A program made the position numbers and the translations under genes. The notes beneath the pieces were generated by a model. That model worked only from the letters and a program-made list of their open reading frames with translations, had not been told where the DNA came from and did not search any database. A stretch of DNA of 64,000 bases from Strongyloides papillosus (lineage: Eukaryota; Nematoda; Chromadorea; Rhabditida; Strongyloididae). Positions 52,087-62,613 of the stretch are shown one piece after another (position 1 is the first letter of the stretch; every line of letters starts with the position of its first letter). Location: the NCBI GenBank assembly GCA_005656395.1, contig SRSI01000077.1, positions 1,116,001-1,180,000 on the forward strand. The letters are read 5' to 3'.

Positions 52087-52643
52087 ATGGAAGAATATAC
52101 ACGTGAGCCCTGGTATGTTTGTAACCCAAATTTAATATATTATATATTACAATTTCAGCCCTTTCCGTATTGGAGAGGATACGGGTAGTGGTTTTACAAT
52201 GGGTTTAATTGGAGGTTCCATCTTTCACGCTATATCCGGATTTAGAAAAGCAACTGATCGACAGAAATTTAAGTCTGCATATAATAATGTTCGTAAAAAG
52301 GCATCTTTAACAGGAGTTCAATTTGCAGCATGGGGTGGTGTGTTTAGTACATGTGATTGTACGATAGCTGCTATTAGAAAACAGGTATTAAATAATAGTT
52401 TTAAAATTTCTAAGAATATTAAATAATTATTTTCAGGAAGATTCTATTAATCCAATTTTATCGGGTGGTTTGACAGGAGCTTTGCTAGCATGTCGTTCCG
52501 GACCAGTAGTTATGGTTTCATCAGCCTTTCTCGGTGCAGCAATTTTAGGAATGATAGAAGGAGCTGGATTAATTATGTCGAGGTACGTTGGAAAAATGTA
52601 TGATCCAACGATCGCGCAACCTCAAGCTGAAGAACTTTTATAA
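52087..52643 (+). CDS. TIMM17: Mitochondrial import translocase subunit TIM17
   Basis: Exons 52087-52112, 52159-52384 and 52437-52643 encode 152 residues. TIM17 forms, with TIM23, the inner-membrane translocase for presequence-bearing proteins. The N-terminus CPFRIGEDTGSGFTMGLIGG is the family hallmark and is assembled across the first intron (TG|C codon). Four hydrophobic segments are visible, with glycine-rich packing motifs (GFTMGLIGGSIFHAISGF, GVQFAAWGGVFSTCDC, GGLTGALLACRSGP). The last segment, SSAFLGAAILGMIEGAG, precedes a short hydrophilic tail. Length is typical of nematode TIM17. Its 3' end faces FAN1: the AATAAA here (52778-52783) and the one for FAN1 (52829-52834 on the other strand) lie within 60 bp of each other. 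Confidence 0.96.
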
Positions 52644-52777
52644 AGTAATATAATTATATCCTGAAAGTAGATTTAGAATATCATTGATAGTATATTTATG
52701 TTTTTATGTACCTTATTTTTATCCAGTATAAAATGTTGTTATTAACAGACAAATGGTTGTTAAATCATTTTTTTTCT

Positions 52778-52783
52778 AATAAA
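52778..52783 (+). terminator. Poly(A) signal of TIM17
   Basis: AATAAA lies 135 bp after the TIM17 stop, in the convergent spacer with FAN1. Confidence 0.45.
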
Positions 52784-52828
52784 ATAGTAATTAAAAAATC
52801 TTTATATCCTTCTTATGATAAAAAGTTT

Positions 52829-52834
52829 TTTATT
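52829..52834 (-). terminator. Poly(A) signal of FAN1
   Basis: AATAAA on the minus strand, 81 bp after the FAN1 stop at 52915. Together with the plus-strand signal at 52778 it implies tail-to-tail 3' UTRs that nearly meet or slightly overlap. Confidence 0.45.
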
Positions 52835-52914
52835 GAAAAAAATGGATTATAAAAAATTAACTTTTAAATACAAACAAAAATGTAAAATATTTAACTAAAA
52901 AAACATTTAATAAA

Positions 52915-54973
52915 CTAAATGTTATTAGAAATTGAGGGATTGTGTGGCTGAGCTTTAACGTTTATACATTTGCAAGGTACATGTAAGAAAGTATTAAGAA
53001 GTTTAATAGCTAGTTTCTGTTTTCCTGTTAGTGTATCACCTGGTCCTTTGACTTCATAACAAACGATATCCTTTGTTTTTACATTCCATAGAACCAAGTC
53101 TGGATATCCAGAAAATAGATTTCTTTTGAAACTCATTTGATGTATACACAAAAGTAATAAGTTCTGAATATTTACACACTTGATAAATTGCTAAATAAAA
53201 ATAATTTGAAAATTTTGTTAATCACTCTGAACTTACAATAAAATCAGTAGGATTTTTAAAAATCACAGAATCTTCATTAATATTTTTATTTTTCCAATAA
53301 AGTTCCATGTTTTCTCTGATAATTTTACCTTGATCTTTTTTTTTACCAAAAACAAAAGTATTATATCTATTACTTAAAAACATTATATTTCCTCCAACAA
53401 AATCTTTACTTCCAAGTAAAGGGTGTTCTATTATAAATTCATGGCAATAAGGCATATCTGAATTAAATTTTTTAAAAATGAGATCACCGAAAATTAGATA
53501 TAAAGTTTCAATCCAAATGTTGTTTTCATAATGTCCACCATGAGTATATTTATTTGTAGACATAAAATATTCCAAAACTGCATTTTCTACATTGACCAAA
53601 TGTACAGTATTATTTTTATGATAAAAGAACTGGTTTTTAACAGAGCAATCACCCGTTTTTTTCAAAATTGGCAAAACAATTTCTTCACTTTCACATTTAT
53701 ACACACAATTTTTGTTATCACCCATCAATTTTGATTTTCTCTCGTAAATTTCGATATTTGTTGATTCTAAAATATATTTACTAAAATTTGAGATATTTTT
53801 ATAAAATTCTTTTTGAAAATTTAAATCACCATTGTTCTTAATATTTATACATCGCCTTATCCAATATTCAGAATACTTTTTTGAGCCAATAAAAGGTATC
53901 AAATTTATATCTTCCGTTATATAATAATACAAATTTTCTGCAACTTTATATTCCTTTGCCTTAGAAAATTTTTCTGCAGCTACAAAAAAAATGTAACAAA
54001 GAACTGAAACTCTCGTGTATTGTAAAATTCTAATCGGCAAATTTCTACTTAACCAATTGAAAATTTTTTGAGAATCGTTTACAAAAGCTTCTTTTGTATA
54101 TTTAATAATGCCAATAAAAGTTGCTGATTGTATGTCATCTATCAATTGAATTCTTCTCAACATCTCCAGAGCATCGATATACTCTAAAACATCTTCCAAA
54201 TCATTATAAATCTTAATAATTATAATATCTGAATTATTCCTAAAAATTTTATCTGTATCTGTAGATCTTGACAATTTTTGAAGAACAGTTTTACCCACAA
54301 TTGATTCCTGTTCATTACTATTATTATTTCTTAAATCAATCAAATCAGGGTAATGCAATGCTATAATCCCAGTTATAAGTTTGTGGATTTTTGGATTAAA
54401 TTTGTATAAACCTGATAACATTTCAATTGCTTGATTTTTAATGTCTGTTCCAACACTCTTACACATTAAATTGCGTTGTTTTCCGGCATTAATAATATCT
54501 TTTATAATTTCAGATCTAGAAGTCTTTTTTTTACTATTGCAAAATTTTCCATGCAAAATTTTTAGTTGATCTATTGTAAGTATTTCAAGAACGTCGTCTA
54601 ACTTAATATCTTCACTTTGTACCGTATAAGCTAAACCTTTTCGCAAAAACAACTTCATAATATCTATCATTTCAGTTAGTGTTCCAAAGCCTTTTTTACT
54701 TTTTAAATAATTAAACGATAATGGAACAGTACCTTTATAATAAAAAGTTAATAACATTGCCAATGAAGTGTTATTCAATTCTACAATGGCGTTAATAGCA
54801 AAGTAATGAGGAATAAAAAATTTATTTCTGGTTTGTGGATCAAGTTTAACAAGCACATTGTATAAAATCCTTAAAAAATGATAACAATCCAATCTTTCAT
54901 GTGTTTCAACTAGCCTTTTTCTAAGCTGACCAATAAGGGAAGAAAATTCTCCTGTAGAAACGTTGTAGCTCAT
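52915..54973 (-). CDS. fan-1: FAN1 structure-specific nuclease (SAP and VRR-NUC domains)
   Basis: Exons 54973-53237 and 53190-52915 (46-bp intron, phase 0) encode 670 residues. FAN1 is a 5'-flap endo/exonuclease of interstrand-crosslink repair that acts with FANCD2-FANCI. A SAP-like DNA-binding segment is at about 124-168 (VLEILTIDQLKILHGKF). A helical middle follows. The C-terminal VRR-NUC domain has the site in pieces: HYEN within GGHYENNIWIETLYLIFGD, D610 in YPDLVLW, and E625-x-K627 in YEVKGP. These match the catalytic E, D and ExK of human FAN1. The nuclease core is split by the intron, so PD and ExK lie in exon 2. No N-terminal UBZ zinc finger (C-x2-C ... H-x3-C) is visible, and the protein is much shorter than the human enzyme (1017 residues). 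Either UBZ is absent or an upstream exon was missed. Confidence 0.92.
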
Positions 54974-55695
54974 AAATAACTTAATTATTATTTGGTTGGG
55001 ACGTTTTTTCTAAGGCTATTTTCGTATATTGGAAAAATGCTTCCTCAAATACACTTTTTTTTATAAATCTAAAAAACTGAAAATATAAAATTTGACACTT
55101 CTTCAGTATGACTTTTTAACTTTACCAATATTTGTTTGTAGTTATATTCAATATCAAAAAATTATTTTTCATTTCATTACCATTAAAAGCTTATATTTCA
55201 TAAATTTATAAATGAATAAAAATTATATTTACGCGCCCTATTTATTCTTTTAGTTATATTATTAGAACGATTTTTTGTTTTGTGATAGTATAAAATTTGC
55301 CTGTTTTTAGTTTCCAATTAACAATAGTAATTTTCCTTTTAAAATTTAATGTAATTTATAAAAATATTCACCTAAAAAAAAGAAAACAAATGAATTTCCA
55401 TATATATTAAATTATATAATTTTTAAATTAAATGTTAGTTTTGGAAACAAATATAAAATCACAACTAAAATACTTATGCTTAAAATTTGAAAGTGTTCTT
55501 AGATTTATCTTGCTCCTTCAAGCTATTGAAATCAAAATAAATGAAAACAAATAATAAATTTTAATTTTCTATAAAAGCATACAATATTATTTACTTCAAA
55601 CAATTATTTGATTTCTTTTATAGATTATTGTTGGTATAACGTATTTCCCTTTTAATTGAAAATAGCCTTTTAACGTTTAAAGTGTAAGCCGAATC
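54974..55695. other. Shared divergent promoter region of FAN1 and TRMT112
   Basis: The 722 bp separate two divergent genes. Near the middle (55230-55240) is ACGCGCCC, a GC-rich island in otherwise A+T-only surroundings and a plausible but unproven promoter element. On the plus side, TTTCTTTTATAG at 55613-55624 is a possible trans-splice acceptor for TRMT112. Confidence 0.4.
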
Positions 55696-56159
55696 ATGAA
55701 GCTTTTGACCCATAATTTTCTATCGTCACGACTTTTAAAGGGTGTCCAAAATGGATATCCATTAAAATTGGAAGTTTCAAGTGTTGAGGTAAGTTACAAA
55801 ACTCATTTTAAAAAATTGTTATTTTTATAGAAAACACCAGTTACATTCGATGAGGAAAATGTTAAAAGAATATATTGTAAGATTGATTATGAAGCCTTAC
55901 GACAGGCATCTGAGGCTTGTGGTGAAGGAAATATTTTACCTGTAGAATTACCGGAGGACTCTCATACAAATAGAGAATTTTTGGAAAAAGTATGTTTTTA
56001 TTTTGTTTATTAAATAATTTAATATTATGTCAGTTACATACAGTTTTATATGAATTAAATGTTATGGAAGGAAAGTTGATTTGTCCTGAAACAGGCAGAG
56101 AATTTCCAATAAAAATGGGAATACCAAATATGACAGTAAATGAAGATGAATGTGCATAA
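55696..56159 (+). CDS. TRMT112: TRMT112, activator of tRNA/rRNA/release-factor methyltransferases
   Basis: Exons 55696-55788, 55831-55989 and 56034-56159 all join at phase 0 and give 125 residues, the same length as human TRMT112. TRMT112 is a small partner that stabilises several SAM-dependent methyltransferases acting on tRNA, 18S rRNA, U6 snRNA and eRF1. Matches include the N-terminus [25 protein letters not shown], and the C-terminal [20 protein letters not shown], which is the most conserved block of the family. No exon exceeds 160 bp. Introns are 41-44 bp. A single AATAAA (56277) follows 118 bp after the stop. Confidence 0.96.
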
Positions 56160-57476
56160 ATGCGGAGCTATTTGAGATTATTAACTCGCTTCTATTTATG
56201 AGTTTTTCTTTATGAAATGTAAAAAAATTACCTTATTTTTTAATTTGGACTTTGAAACATTTATGATGTTAATAATAATAAACAAATTTTTTAATACACT
56301 TTCATGCCCATTAAATTTACCATTAACTTGACTCTTGAAAAATCTGCCCCAATTTTAGAATTTTGTGAATGAAAATAATAAGAAAATTTGAGTTAATGAA
56401 CTACATGTTATATTATAACCTGTTTTAATTATTTATTTTTTTTCCTTAGTTTACTTTGTGGTACTCTTTTATTGAAATAATTATTAAAAACAATAACGTT
56501 TTTCTATATTAATAATCATAAAAATAAAAAATAAAGTTTTGTCTCTTAAATATAAAACTATATATACATGTATAAAAATTATTTATTGTTAGAAGATGAT
56601 ATTTGAAATACCAAAATTAATCAGTTTCCTATTCTTTAATGTTTCGATGTCCTATTTTCAGTCTTGTCTTCTAAAAAGTCTTGTTAATATAACATATTAT
56701 TTAACAGACCGATTTTCATCTTCAAACATTTATCACTAATTTAAAAGGGTCACTTTCATTATCTCTTATTTTAACAATTAGTATTTAAATTAAAATTTAA
56801 TCAAAAAAATTATAATTGTGTTGTTTTTATCATAATAAAAAATTCACCATCTAAGTCTAATTTTGATATCTTAATAATTTTAATTCTAATCTATAAGGAT
56901 TTTTATGAAACAAAAAACTACATAGTATTTAAGTAATTTAAACATAAAAATTTCTAATATTTTAATTATAGATGTGGAAATATGATGTTATTTTCATTGT
57001 AATATTAATAACTTTATATTATAAATATATAAATTTCTTTAACAAATAATTTATTTAATAAGACTGACACATTCTGTACTTTGTTATGTATAGGCATTAT
57101 TAGAATCGAATTTAAATTATATATGAATATAGTTTTATTATCTAATAATGTCTTTTCTTGAACAGGATATTGATGATGTATTATTTAATATATTTAAAAC
57201 CACCAAGTTTCTTTATTTTAAATATTATAATGTTTTTATCTTAGTTATATTTATATTAACGATTATATTTATAATAACTATTCCTTTGTATCAATACATC
57301 GTCATTTTAAATATTTTTTTAGTATTCATAATTATTTTATAATAAGTATTATTCATACAGTGAATAAAAGAAATTTTGGTTAAAAAATTTCAATAGATGT
57401 TCATATCCTAATTTCTTTTATTCTACCAAAGTTTTATTTTAATAATCTTATTTCCAGTACCAAAAAAGTTGTAGTG
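56160..57476. other. Intergenic region upstream of the elongase
   Basis: A 1.3-kb A+T-rich region between two plus-strand genes. AATAAA at 56277-56282 probably ends TRMT112. A 64-codon hydrophobic open frame at 57148-57342 consists mostly of Ile, Phe, Leu and Tyr and is not accepted as a gene. A TTTCCAG at 57453-57459, just before the elongase ATG, could be a trans-splice acceptor. Confidence 0.45.
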
Positions 57477-58392
57477 ATGGACAGTAATTTCTTTGGACTA
57501 AACGATTTTGAAATATATAAAAATAATAATTCCGATAGTTTGCATTCAACCTACCAGTATAAATATGCTTTACCATTTGAAAAAATTGAAAATAAAGTTG
57601 AGAAAACTTTATTCTTCCAAAATTATTGGTATCATTCAATAACTATTTCTGTTGTATATTTTATGATTATTAATATGCTTCAAAATTTAATGAAAAATAG
57701 AGAACCTTTCAAGTTAAAATATCCATTATTTTTATGGAATTTCAGTTTAGCAATCTTTTCTATTATTGGAACTATTAGATTTTCTGAAGTAAGTTTAAAA
57801 ATAAAACAAAATAGTTCATCTTTTTTAGGATTTCCTTCATAATTGGTACATGCATGGCTTCACATGGTCAATATGTCACTCATGTAATCCTGATGATGTT
57901 GCAGCTTTCTGGTCATTTGCGTTTTGTATTTCAAAATTAGTTGAATTAGGTGACACATTATTTATAATTTTACGTAAAAAACCATTAATATTCTTACATT
58001 ATTATCATCATGCAGCAGTTCTTGTTTATACAGTTCATTCTGGAGCCGAACATACAGCTCCTGGACAAGTCTTCATAACGATGAATTATCTTGCTCATTC
58101 CTTCATGTATAGTTACTATGCTCTTACTGCAATTGGTTACCGTCCTCCAAAATTTGTTTCAATGTGTGTAACAACAATTCAAACAACACAAATGTTCCTT
58201 GGTGTTGCTACAACGTTTTATGTTTATAAAATTAAAACACAATACAATATTCCATGTCAACAAAGTATTCCAAATTTATATTTAGCATTCTTTATATATG
58301 CAACATTTGGAGTATTGTTTGTGAAGTTCTTCGTTGAAACTTATTTTATCAAAGGAAAATATATCCAAAAAGACCGTATAAAGAAGGATTAA
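57477..58392 (+). CDS. Very-long-chain fatty acid elongase, ELOVL3/6 type
   Basis: Exons 57477-57788 and 57829-58392 (40-bp intron, phase 0) encode 291 residues, a usual size for ELO condensing enzymes of the endoplasmic reticulum. They condense malonyl-CoA with acyl-CoA in the first step of chain elongation. The histidine box is HYYHH (161-165), preceded by KLVELGDTLFIILRKKPLIF. Other signatures are MNYLAHSFMYSYYAL and TTIQTTQM. The exact wording of the LGDT, HxxHH and MNY-x2-H-x2-MYSYY motifs resembles ELOVL3/6, which elongate saturated and monounsaturated C12-C16 chains. About seven hydrophobic segments are present and the tail is Lys-rich. C. elegans has nine elo genes; I do not assign a number. 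The start at 57477 is the first ATG in frame. Confidence 0.93.
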
Positions 58393-58889
58393 AAAAATAT
58401 ATATAACTAGAAAATATTTTATTCCTATAAATTTTTGATTTCATAATATATCTATAATGAATATTGAAATTATCGGTTTAATATAAAAAAATTTATAATA
58501 AAATTACTACAAAAATTACATCATATCGTGTTTTTAAATTATAATATCATTTTATCTACTCTTTATTTATCTTTAACTATTAACAAATAACAAGAAAAAT
58601 GAACTCATAAAAAGGTATAAGATTTTTCGAAAAGTAAGGAGATTCACTGAAATAAAAATTATCTTTCTTTTTAAATATATACATTTGATCATTATCGGTA
58701 ATAGATAATAACATGAAAATATTCTCTTTACAAAAATAATTTCTTTTTCAAAAATTATTTTCATATAGATCTTTAAAAATGCGGTTAATTGACATTTGAA
58801 AAATTAAAAATACAGCTGCCGCCTGGAAGTACAATTTTATACATATTTTATCCTTTATATTACGTTACTTTTATTTATTTCTTTTAATA
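58393..58889. other. Spacer between the elongase and the next plus-strand gene
   Basis: The 497 bp hold an AATAAA at 58497-58502 that may end the elongase. About 70 bp before the next ATG is a GC-rich patch, CAGCTGCCGCCTGG (58813-58826), which stands out in this sequence and may be a promoter element. Confidence 0.45.
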
Positions 58890-59725
58890 ATGAAAACATG
58901 TACTACAAGAGGTTTACTTGCTATTGCTGTTATTTTTGTTGCCACCCTTGAAATTCTATCAAGAAATATTGCAAATATTAATTTTAATAAAAGAACTTAT
59001 GGTAAGTCATCATAATTGTTGCCATAATTTATTGTTTTTTTAGATATAGATACTATTATTGATATTACTAATTTAACTGATAAAACCAATGTATATGTTG
59101 ATGGAGAGCATAAAACGAAAGGTTTTCTTCTTTTTGATGGTATGGGATGCGGATATTCACGTTTTAATTTATCGCAAACTGATGTTCTTGAAGTTATAGA
59201 AAATATTTCATTGATAGTTACCACTACAAAAGGTTATATAGATGTTTGTCAAAAAATCAATAAGCATGTATATCCTCTACTAGAATCTTCTAAAACACTT
59301 ATGGAACTAACAGCAGTTTTTGCAGTAGCAAAATTTCTACTCATAATACCTATTTTAATATATAACACTGATAATCTTCGCCTTTTTCCTTTTATTTTTT
59401 CAGTAGGTATTCTTCATGCACTTGGGACAGGAACTACTGATTTAATGATTCTTTTTTTAAAATTCCATTTTTATGGTAAATCATATTTGTTAGACATTAA
59501 CATCAGATAATTATTCTATTTTCAGAGATTATTGGGTTGACGAAATACGAGGCCATTCACATGAATCACTTTCCATCAATCAACACAAATTTATCTTACA
59601 TGTACTCAATGATTATTGATTTTATTTCTCATTTACTTTTTATCCACCTCATCTTTTTTGCCTGGAGAAAAAGGAATAACGAAATTAAAAAGTATGGATA
59701 TTTATCTTTTAAGTTGATTAATTAG
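58890..59725 (+). CDS. Unidentified multi-pass membrane protein
   Basis: Exons 58890-59001, 59044-59475 and 59526-59725 encode 247 residues; both introns (42 and 50 bp) have good GTAAGT/GTAAAT and TTTTAG/TTTCAG borders and are phase 1. The N-terminus has a hydrophobic signal or anchor (GLLAIAVIFVATLEIL). A hydrophilic segment of about 90 residues follows, with GMGCGYSRFNLS and two N-x-S/T sequons. Then come three hydrophobic segments: about 127-144 (LTAVFAVAKFLLIIPILIY), 152-176 and 205-227, ending in a basic tail WRKRNNEIKK. This plan could be an extracytosolic loop with a four-helix membrane bundle, but I recognise no family. Coding status rests on the three exons joining in frame without a stop. 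Confidence 0.75.
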
Positions 59726-60093
59726 ATATTTTCTGTTATTTTGTACAAAGTAAATATGTTATTTATCATAGTATATTATACATTAATTGATAAGAATGAC
59801 TAATAAAATTTCTAAAAATTTTTTGTAACAAAAAATATATTTCTTACTTTCTTACGTTATTATCTATGAGATTATACATTACATATAAGTTCGTTTCACA
59901 AAAATTTAAAAAACTATTTATAAAACCCCCAAAAACACATTACTAAGTGTATTTTTACTATACAAAATAACAAAATGTTGATTTTTTCTCTCAACACGAA
60001 AACCTGTTTACATCATCCTTACTTTGGGAGGATGTATTTTCGATCCTATTGTTGTTTGAATTTTCTTGTAGAAAATTACTAAATTGAAATAAA
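59726..60093. other. Promoter region of RPL-43
   Basis: The 368 bp lie before the ATG-only first exon. The last 100 bp are less A+T-rich, with ACATCATCC-(11 bp)-GGATGT as a small inverted repeat around 60011-60036. The TTTCTTGTAG at 60062-60071, 22 bp before the ATG, is a plausible trans-splice acceptor. Confidence 0.4.
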
Positions 60094-60460
60094 ATGGTAT
60101 GTTTTTCTTTATATGTATATATATTTTAATGTTTTATTTAGGCTAAACGCACAAAGAAGGTTGGAATCACCGGAAAATACGGTACACGTTATGGAGCTTC
60201 TCTTCGTAAACAAGTTAAAAAGATGGAAGTTACTCAACACTCCAAATATACATGCCTTTTCTGCGGAAAGGTAAGATTTTCTTTTTATTTACTTACCTGA
60301 AAACTTATTTTTACAGGAAGCCATGAAACGTACATGTGTCGGAATCTGGAAATGCTCTAAATGCACAAGAACCGTTGCCGGAGGAGCTTACGTTTACAGC
60401 ACAGTCACAGCAGCCACTGTCAGATCCACAATCAGACGTCTTCGTGAGACAAAGGAATAA
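60094..60460 (+). CDS. rpl-43: 60S ribosomal protein L37A (eL43)
   Basis: Exons 60094-60096, 60142-60270 and 60317-60460 encode 91 residues. The first exon is just the ATG codon, joined through a 45-bp intron to GCT AAA CGC. The protein begins [20 protein letters not shown], the standard L37A start. It has the zinc ribbon C39-x2-C42 ... C57-x2-C60 (CLFCGK, then WKCSKC) and ends [12 protein letters not shown]. Its codons are visibly richer in G and C than those of its neighbours (CGT, CTT, GGA, GCC), as expected for a very highly expressed gene. Both short introns have GTATGT/GTAAGA donors. An AATAAA at 60516 lies 55 bp after the stop. It converges with the membrane-protein gene, only 143 bp apart. 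Confidence 0.97.
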
Positions 60461-60515
60461 ATTTTTTAATACAATTGTTAATTATTGTTTTTGTTTTGCA
60501 GAGCCTGATTTGATG

Positions 60516-60521
60516 AATAAA
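60516..60521 (+). terminator. Poly(A) signal of RPL-43
   Basis: AATAAA 55 bp after the RPL-43 stop codon, in the 143-bp convergent spacer. Confidence 0.5.
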
Positions 60522-60603
60522 GTTGTTAAACCAATTTTTTTATCATATTTATTATTTATATATATTTAAAAATGGAAAATTATTATGACATTTATTTTTC
60601 TAT

Positions 60604-62008
60604 TTAATTATCAAACATAAATTCTTCATCACTCGATCCTAGATCATTAAAGTCAGGGAATTCTATTAATGCACTTTTTTGGTTTATCCTCTTTTTCTTC
60701 TCTTGTAATGCAGCTTCTTCTTTTTTTCTTTTTATTTCTTCTTCATCTGGATCCCATGAAGCGTCACTTTCAGCATCATTTTCACAGGGCAAAAAATCAT
60801 CTAACTCTAGATCACTATCTTCAACAAATGGTGATTTTTCAGGGACCACATTTATGACAGTTTGACAAACTGGAGCAAGAAAGTAAATTAAAACATTATC
60901 CTCTATAAAGCGATACTTGTCTTTTAACACTTCGAATGCAGGTACTAAAGCGATATTGTATCCAGAAATCAAAATTGGCCACAAAATAGAATCTTTAAGA
61001 AAAATGCCTAATCTAATACTAAGGTTTTTAGTATAAGTTAGTAATATTAAAGCTTGTTTTTTTAAAATAATTTTAGCTTTCTCAGCAACTGGAGAAAGCC
61101 AATATCCATAAACGATATATTGAATTTTAACGATAATTCTATTGTACCTGTCTTTAACAGGCTGCCCAATTTTACAATCTATAAAATTAACTACTGAAGG
61201 CCACCAACCAGCAAATAACCAATAGTAACTAAAGTCTCTTCCTTTAATAGCTGCACTTTTCATGGGTTGGTAAAAATAATAATCTATCGTCGACGCTATA
61301 TATAATCTACTTCTTTTGAAATTTTTTGAGATTTCACTACCAATGTAAGAAAAAAATTGTTTAATGTGACAAAATTGTCGTGAACAATATTCAGGTAAAC
61401 CTAATTTAAAAAAAAATATCTATTTTATATTATTAAATTAAGCCAACCTTTCAAAAATTTAAAAGTGCAAATATAGTACCCAGCTGCATATATTTTACTT
61501 AGTGGATTGATAATACACATATCTACACCTGTAGAAATTCCATTCTTGATTTTTTGAGTTGTTTTATTGTAAACCCAAACTGGATTAATTAACAATAATA
61601 ACAAAGCTATATATCCAGACCAACAAGCATATTCCTTGTCACCATCTTTTAATTCATTAGAGGAATAACAAAGTAATAGAAATGCTGTTGTTCTAAAAAA
61701 ACTTCGAAAAGGCCATAAAAATATATGAGCTATTACTGAATTTTCATCTGTGGGTGTTAGTAATATATCATATGATAAAATGAAAATAGCAAAAAACACT
61801 AGAATTTGAAGTTGATATTCCTGTTGTAAATAAAAAACAGATAACCTAAAATGATTGTTAGTATTATTTGAATCTCTTAAATATTTTCTTACCAAAAACT
61901 AGTATTAACAGTGAATAGATACAATAGCGAAAGTGAAGACCTCCATTCAATAATGGCATTTATTTTTTCCTTTACTTTATTGTACAAATTTTTGACACTA
62001 TTACTCAT
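60604..62008 (-). CDS. Unidentified membrane protein with acidic C-terminal tail
   Basis: Exons 62008-61893, 61845-61448 and 61400-60604 encode 436 residues, joined at TG|G and G|GT. The N-terminal half has hydrophobic segments (LQILVFFAIFILSYDILL, VIAHIFLWPFRSFF, YIALLLLLINPVWVY) with Trp/Pro kinks. The middle has amphipathic, aromatic segments (YYWLFAGWWPSVVNFID). The last 85 residues are acidic and Ser-rich (EDSDLELDDFLP, ESDASWDPDEEEIKRKKEE), with casein-kinase-2-like sites and a short coiled stretch. No known family was recognised. The layout suggests a membrane protein with a cytosolic charged tail. TAF13 ends 248 bp upstream on the same strand, close enough for an operon, and the GC-rich 11-mer AAAGTCGCGGC lies in that spacer. 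Confidence 0.8.
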
Positions 62009-62138
62009 TATATATTTTAAATATTAGCATATTAAAAATTCAATTAACCTTGGAAGATAAAAACGTGTTTACTATCGATAATATAAATGTTTGTGTTATA
62101 TGTAGAAGGGCAATACTAATGATCTTGGAAAGAGGAAT

Positions 62139-62149
62139 AAAGTCGCGGC
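62139..62149. promoter_or_regulatory. GC-rich 11-mer AAAGTCGCGGC, copy 1
   Basis: It lies 131 bp upstream of the ATG of the minus-strand membrane-protein gene, inside the spacer after TAF13. An exact second copy is at 63952-63962. In DNA with about 20% G+C, a word with seven G/C in eight bases occurring twice is unlikely to be chance. A promoter role is inferred from position only. Confidence 0.4.
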
Positions 62150-62256
62150 CAACTTTATTTTTTTTCTCCTAACCACACTTCATGAGAAATGACGCATTGT
62201 AATGATAAGTTGGATGATAATATTTACAAAATTTATTTGAATTTAAAAAAAAATAA

Positions 62257-62613
62257 TTAGAATTTGTTATCTTCAAATTTCTTCTTAGCAACTTTGATTT
62301 CTTGATTTGCAGAAAGGAGCTCTCTGACCCGGCCATATTTTTTCGGATCTCTACTTATAAGATAATGTATATCTTCAAGAGTAATTTTGTCAGGTTTACC
62401 AACATTTAAAGCCGCCACTGATATATCCCGGACATAATTACATACCATTACTTCAAGAAGATCTAATGTTTTATCATACGGAACTTTGTCATCGCCAAAA
62501 CCATACAGCATTTTTAAAAGTTCTTTCTTAAACAAATGCTTCCTATCTTCTGGCTTCATATTAGCATCTTCCTCCTCTTCATTGTGAACATTAAACATAT
62601 CTAATTCATCCAT
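62257..62613 (-). CDS. taf-13: TFIID subunit TAF13 (histone-fold)
   Basis: A single exon of 118 codons, the usual TAF13 size. TAF13 pairs with TAF11 through a histone fold in TFIID and takes part in RNA polymerase II initiation. The diagnostic segment is LKMLYGFGDDKVPYDKTLDL, matching the MYGFGDD-x-x-PY block of other TAF13 proteins. The next helix is VMVCNYVRDISVAAL, and the third part DIHYLISRDPKKYGRVRELL corresponds to the conserved FLIRKDPRKFARVKDLL motif. The N-terminus is acidic (HNEEEEDANMKPEDRKH). The tail ends in a Lys-rich stretch. The ATG at 62613 is preceded by the acceptor-like TTACTTAAG, so a non-coding leader exon or trans-splicing is possible. An AATAAA on the minus strand lies about 20 bp after the stop. 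Confidence 0.95.
   Translation of the reverse strand: MDELDMFNVHNEEEEDANMKPEDRKHLFKKELLKMLYGFGDDKVPYDKTLDLLEVMVCNYVRDISVAALNVGKPDKITLEDIHYLISRDPKKYGRVRELLSANQEIKVAKKKFEDNKF

Noticed and set aside
57148..57342. 64-codon hydrophobic open frame upstream of the elongase
   Set aside because: Nearly all Ile/Phe/Leu/Tyr/Val, as expected from T-rich sequence; no similarity to the elongase and no neighbouring exon.
3187..62613. TAF3 and TAF13 in one window as a functional TFIID cluster
   Set aside because: They are 56 kb apart with many unrelated genes between them, so co-location is most simply chance.
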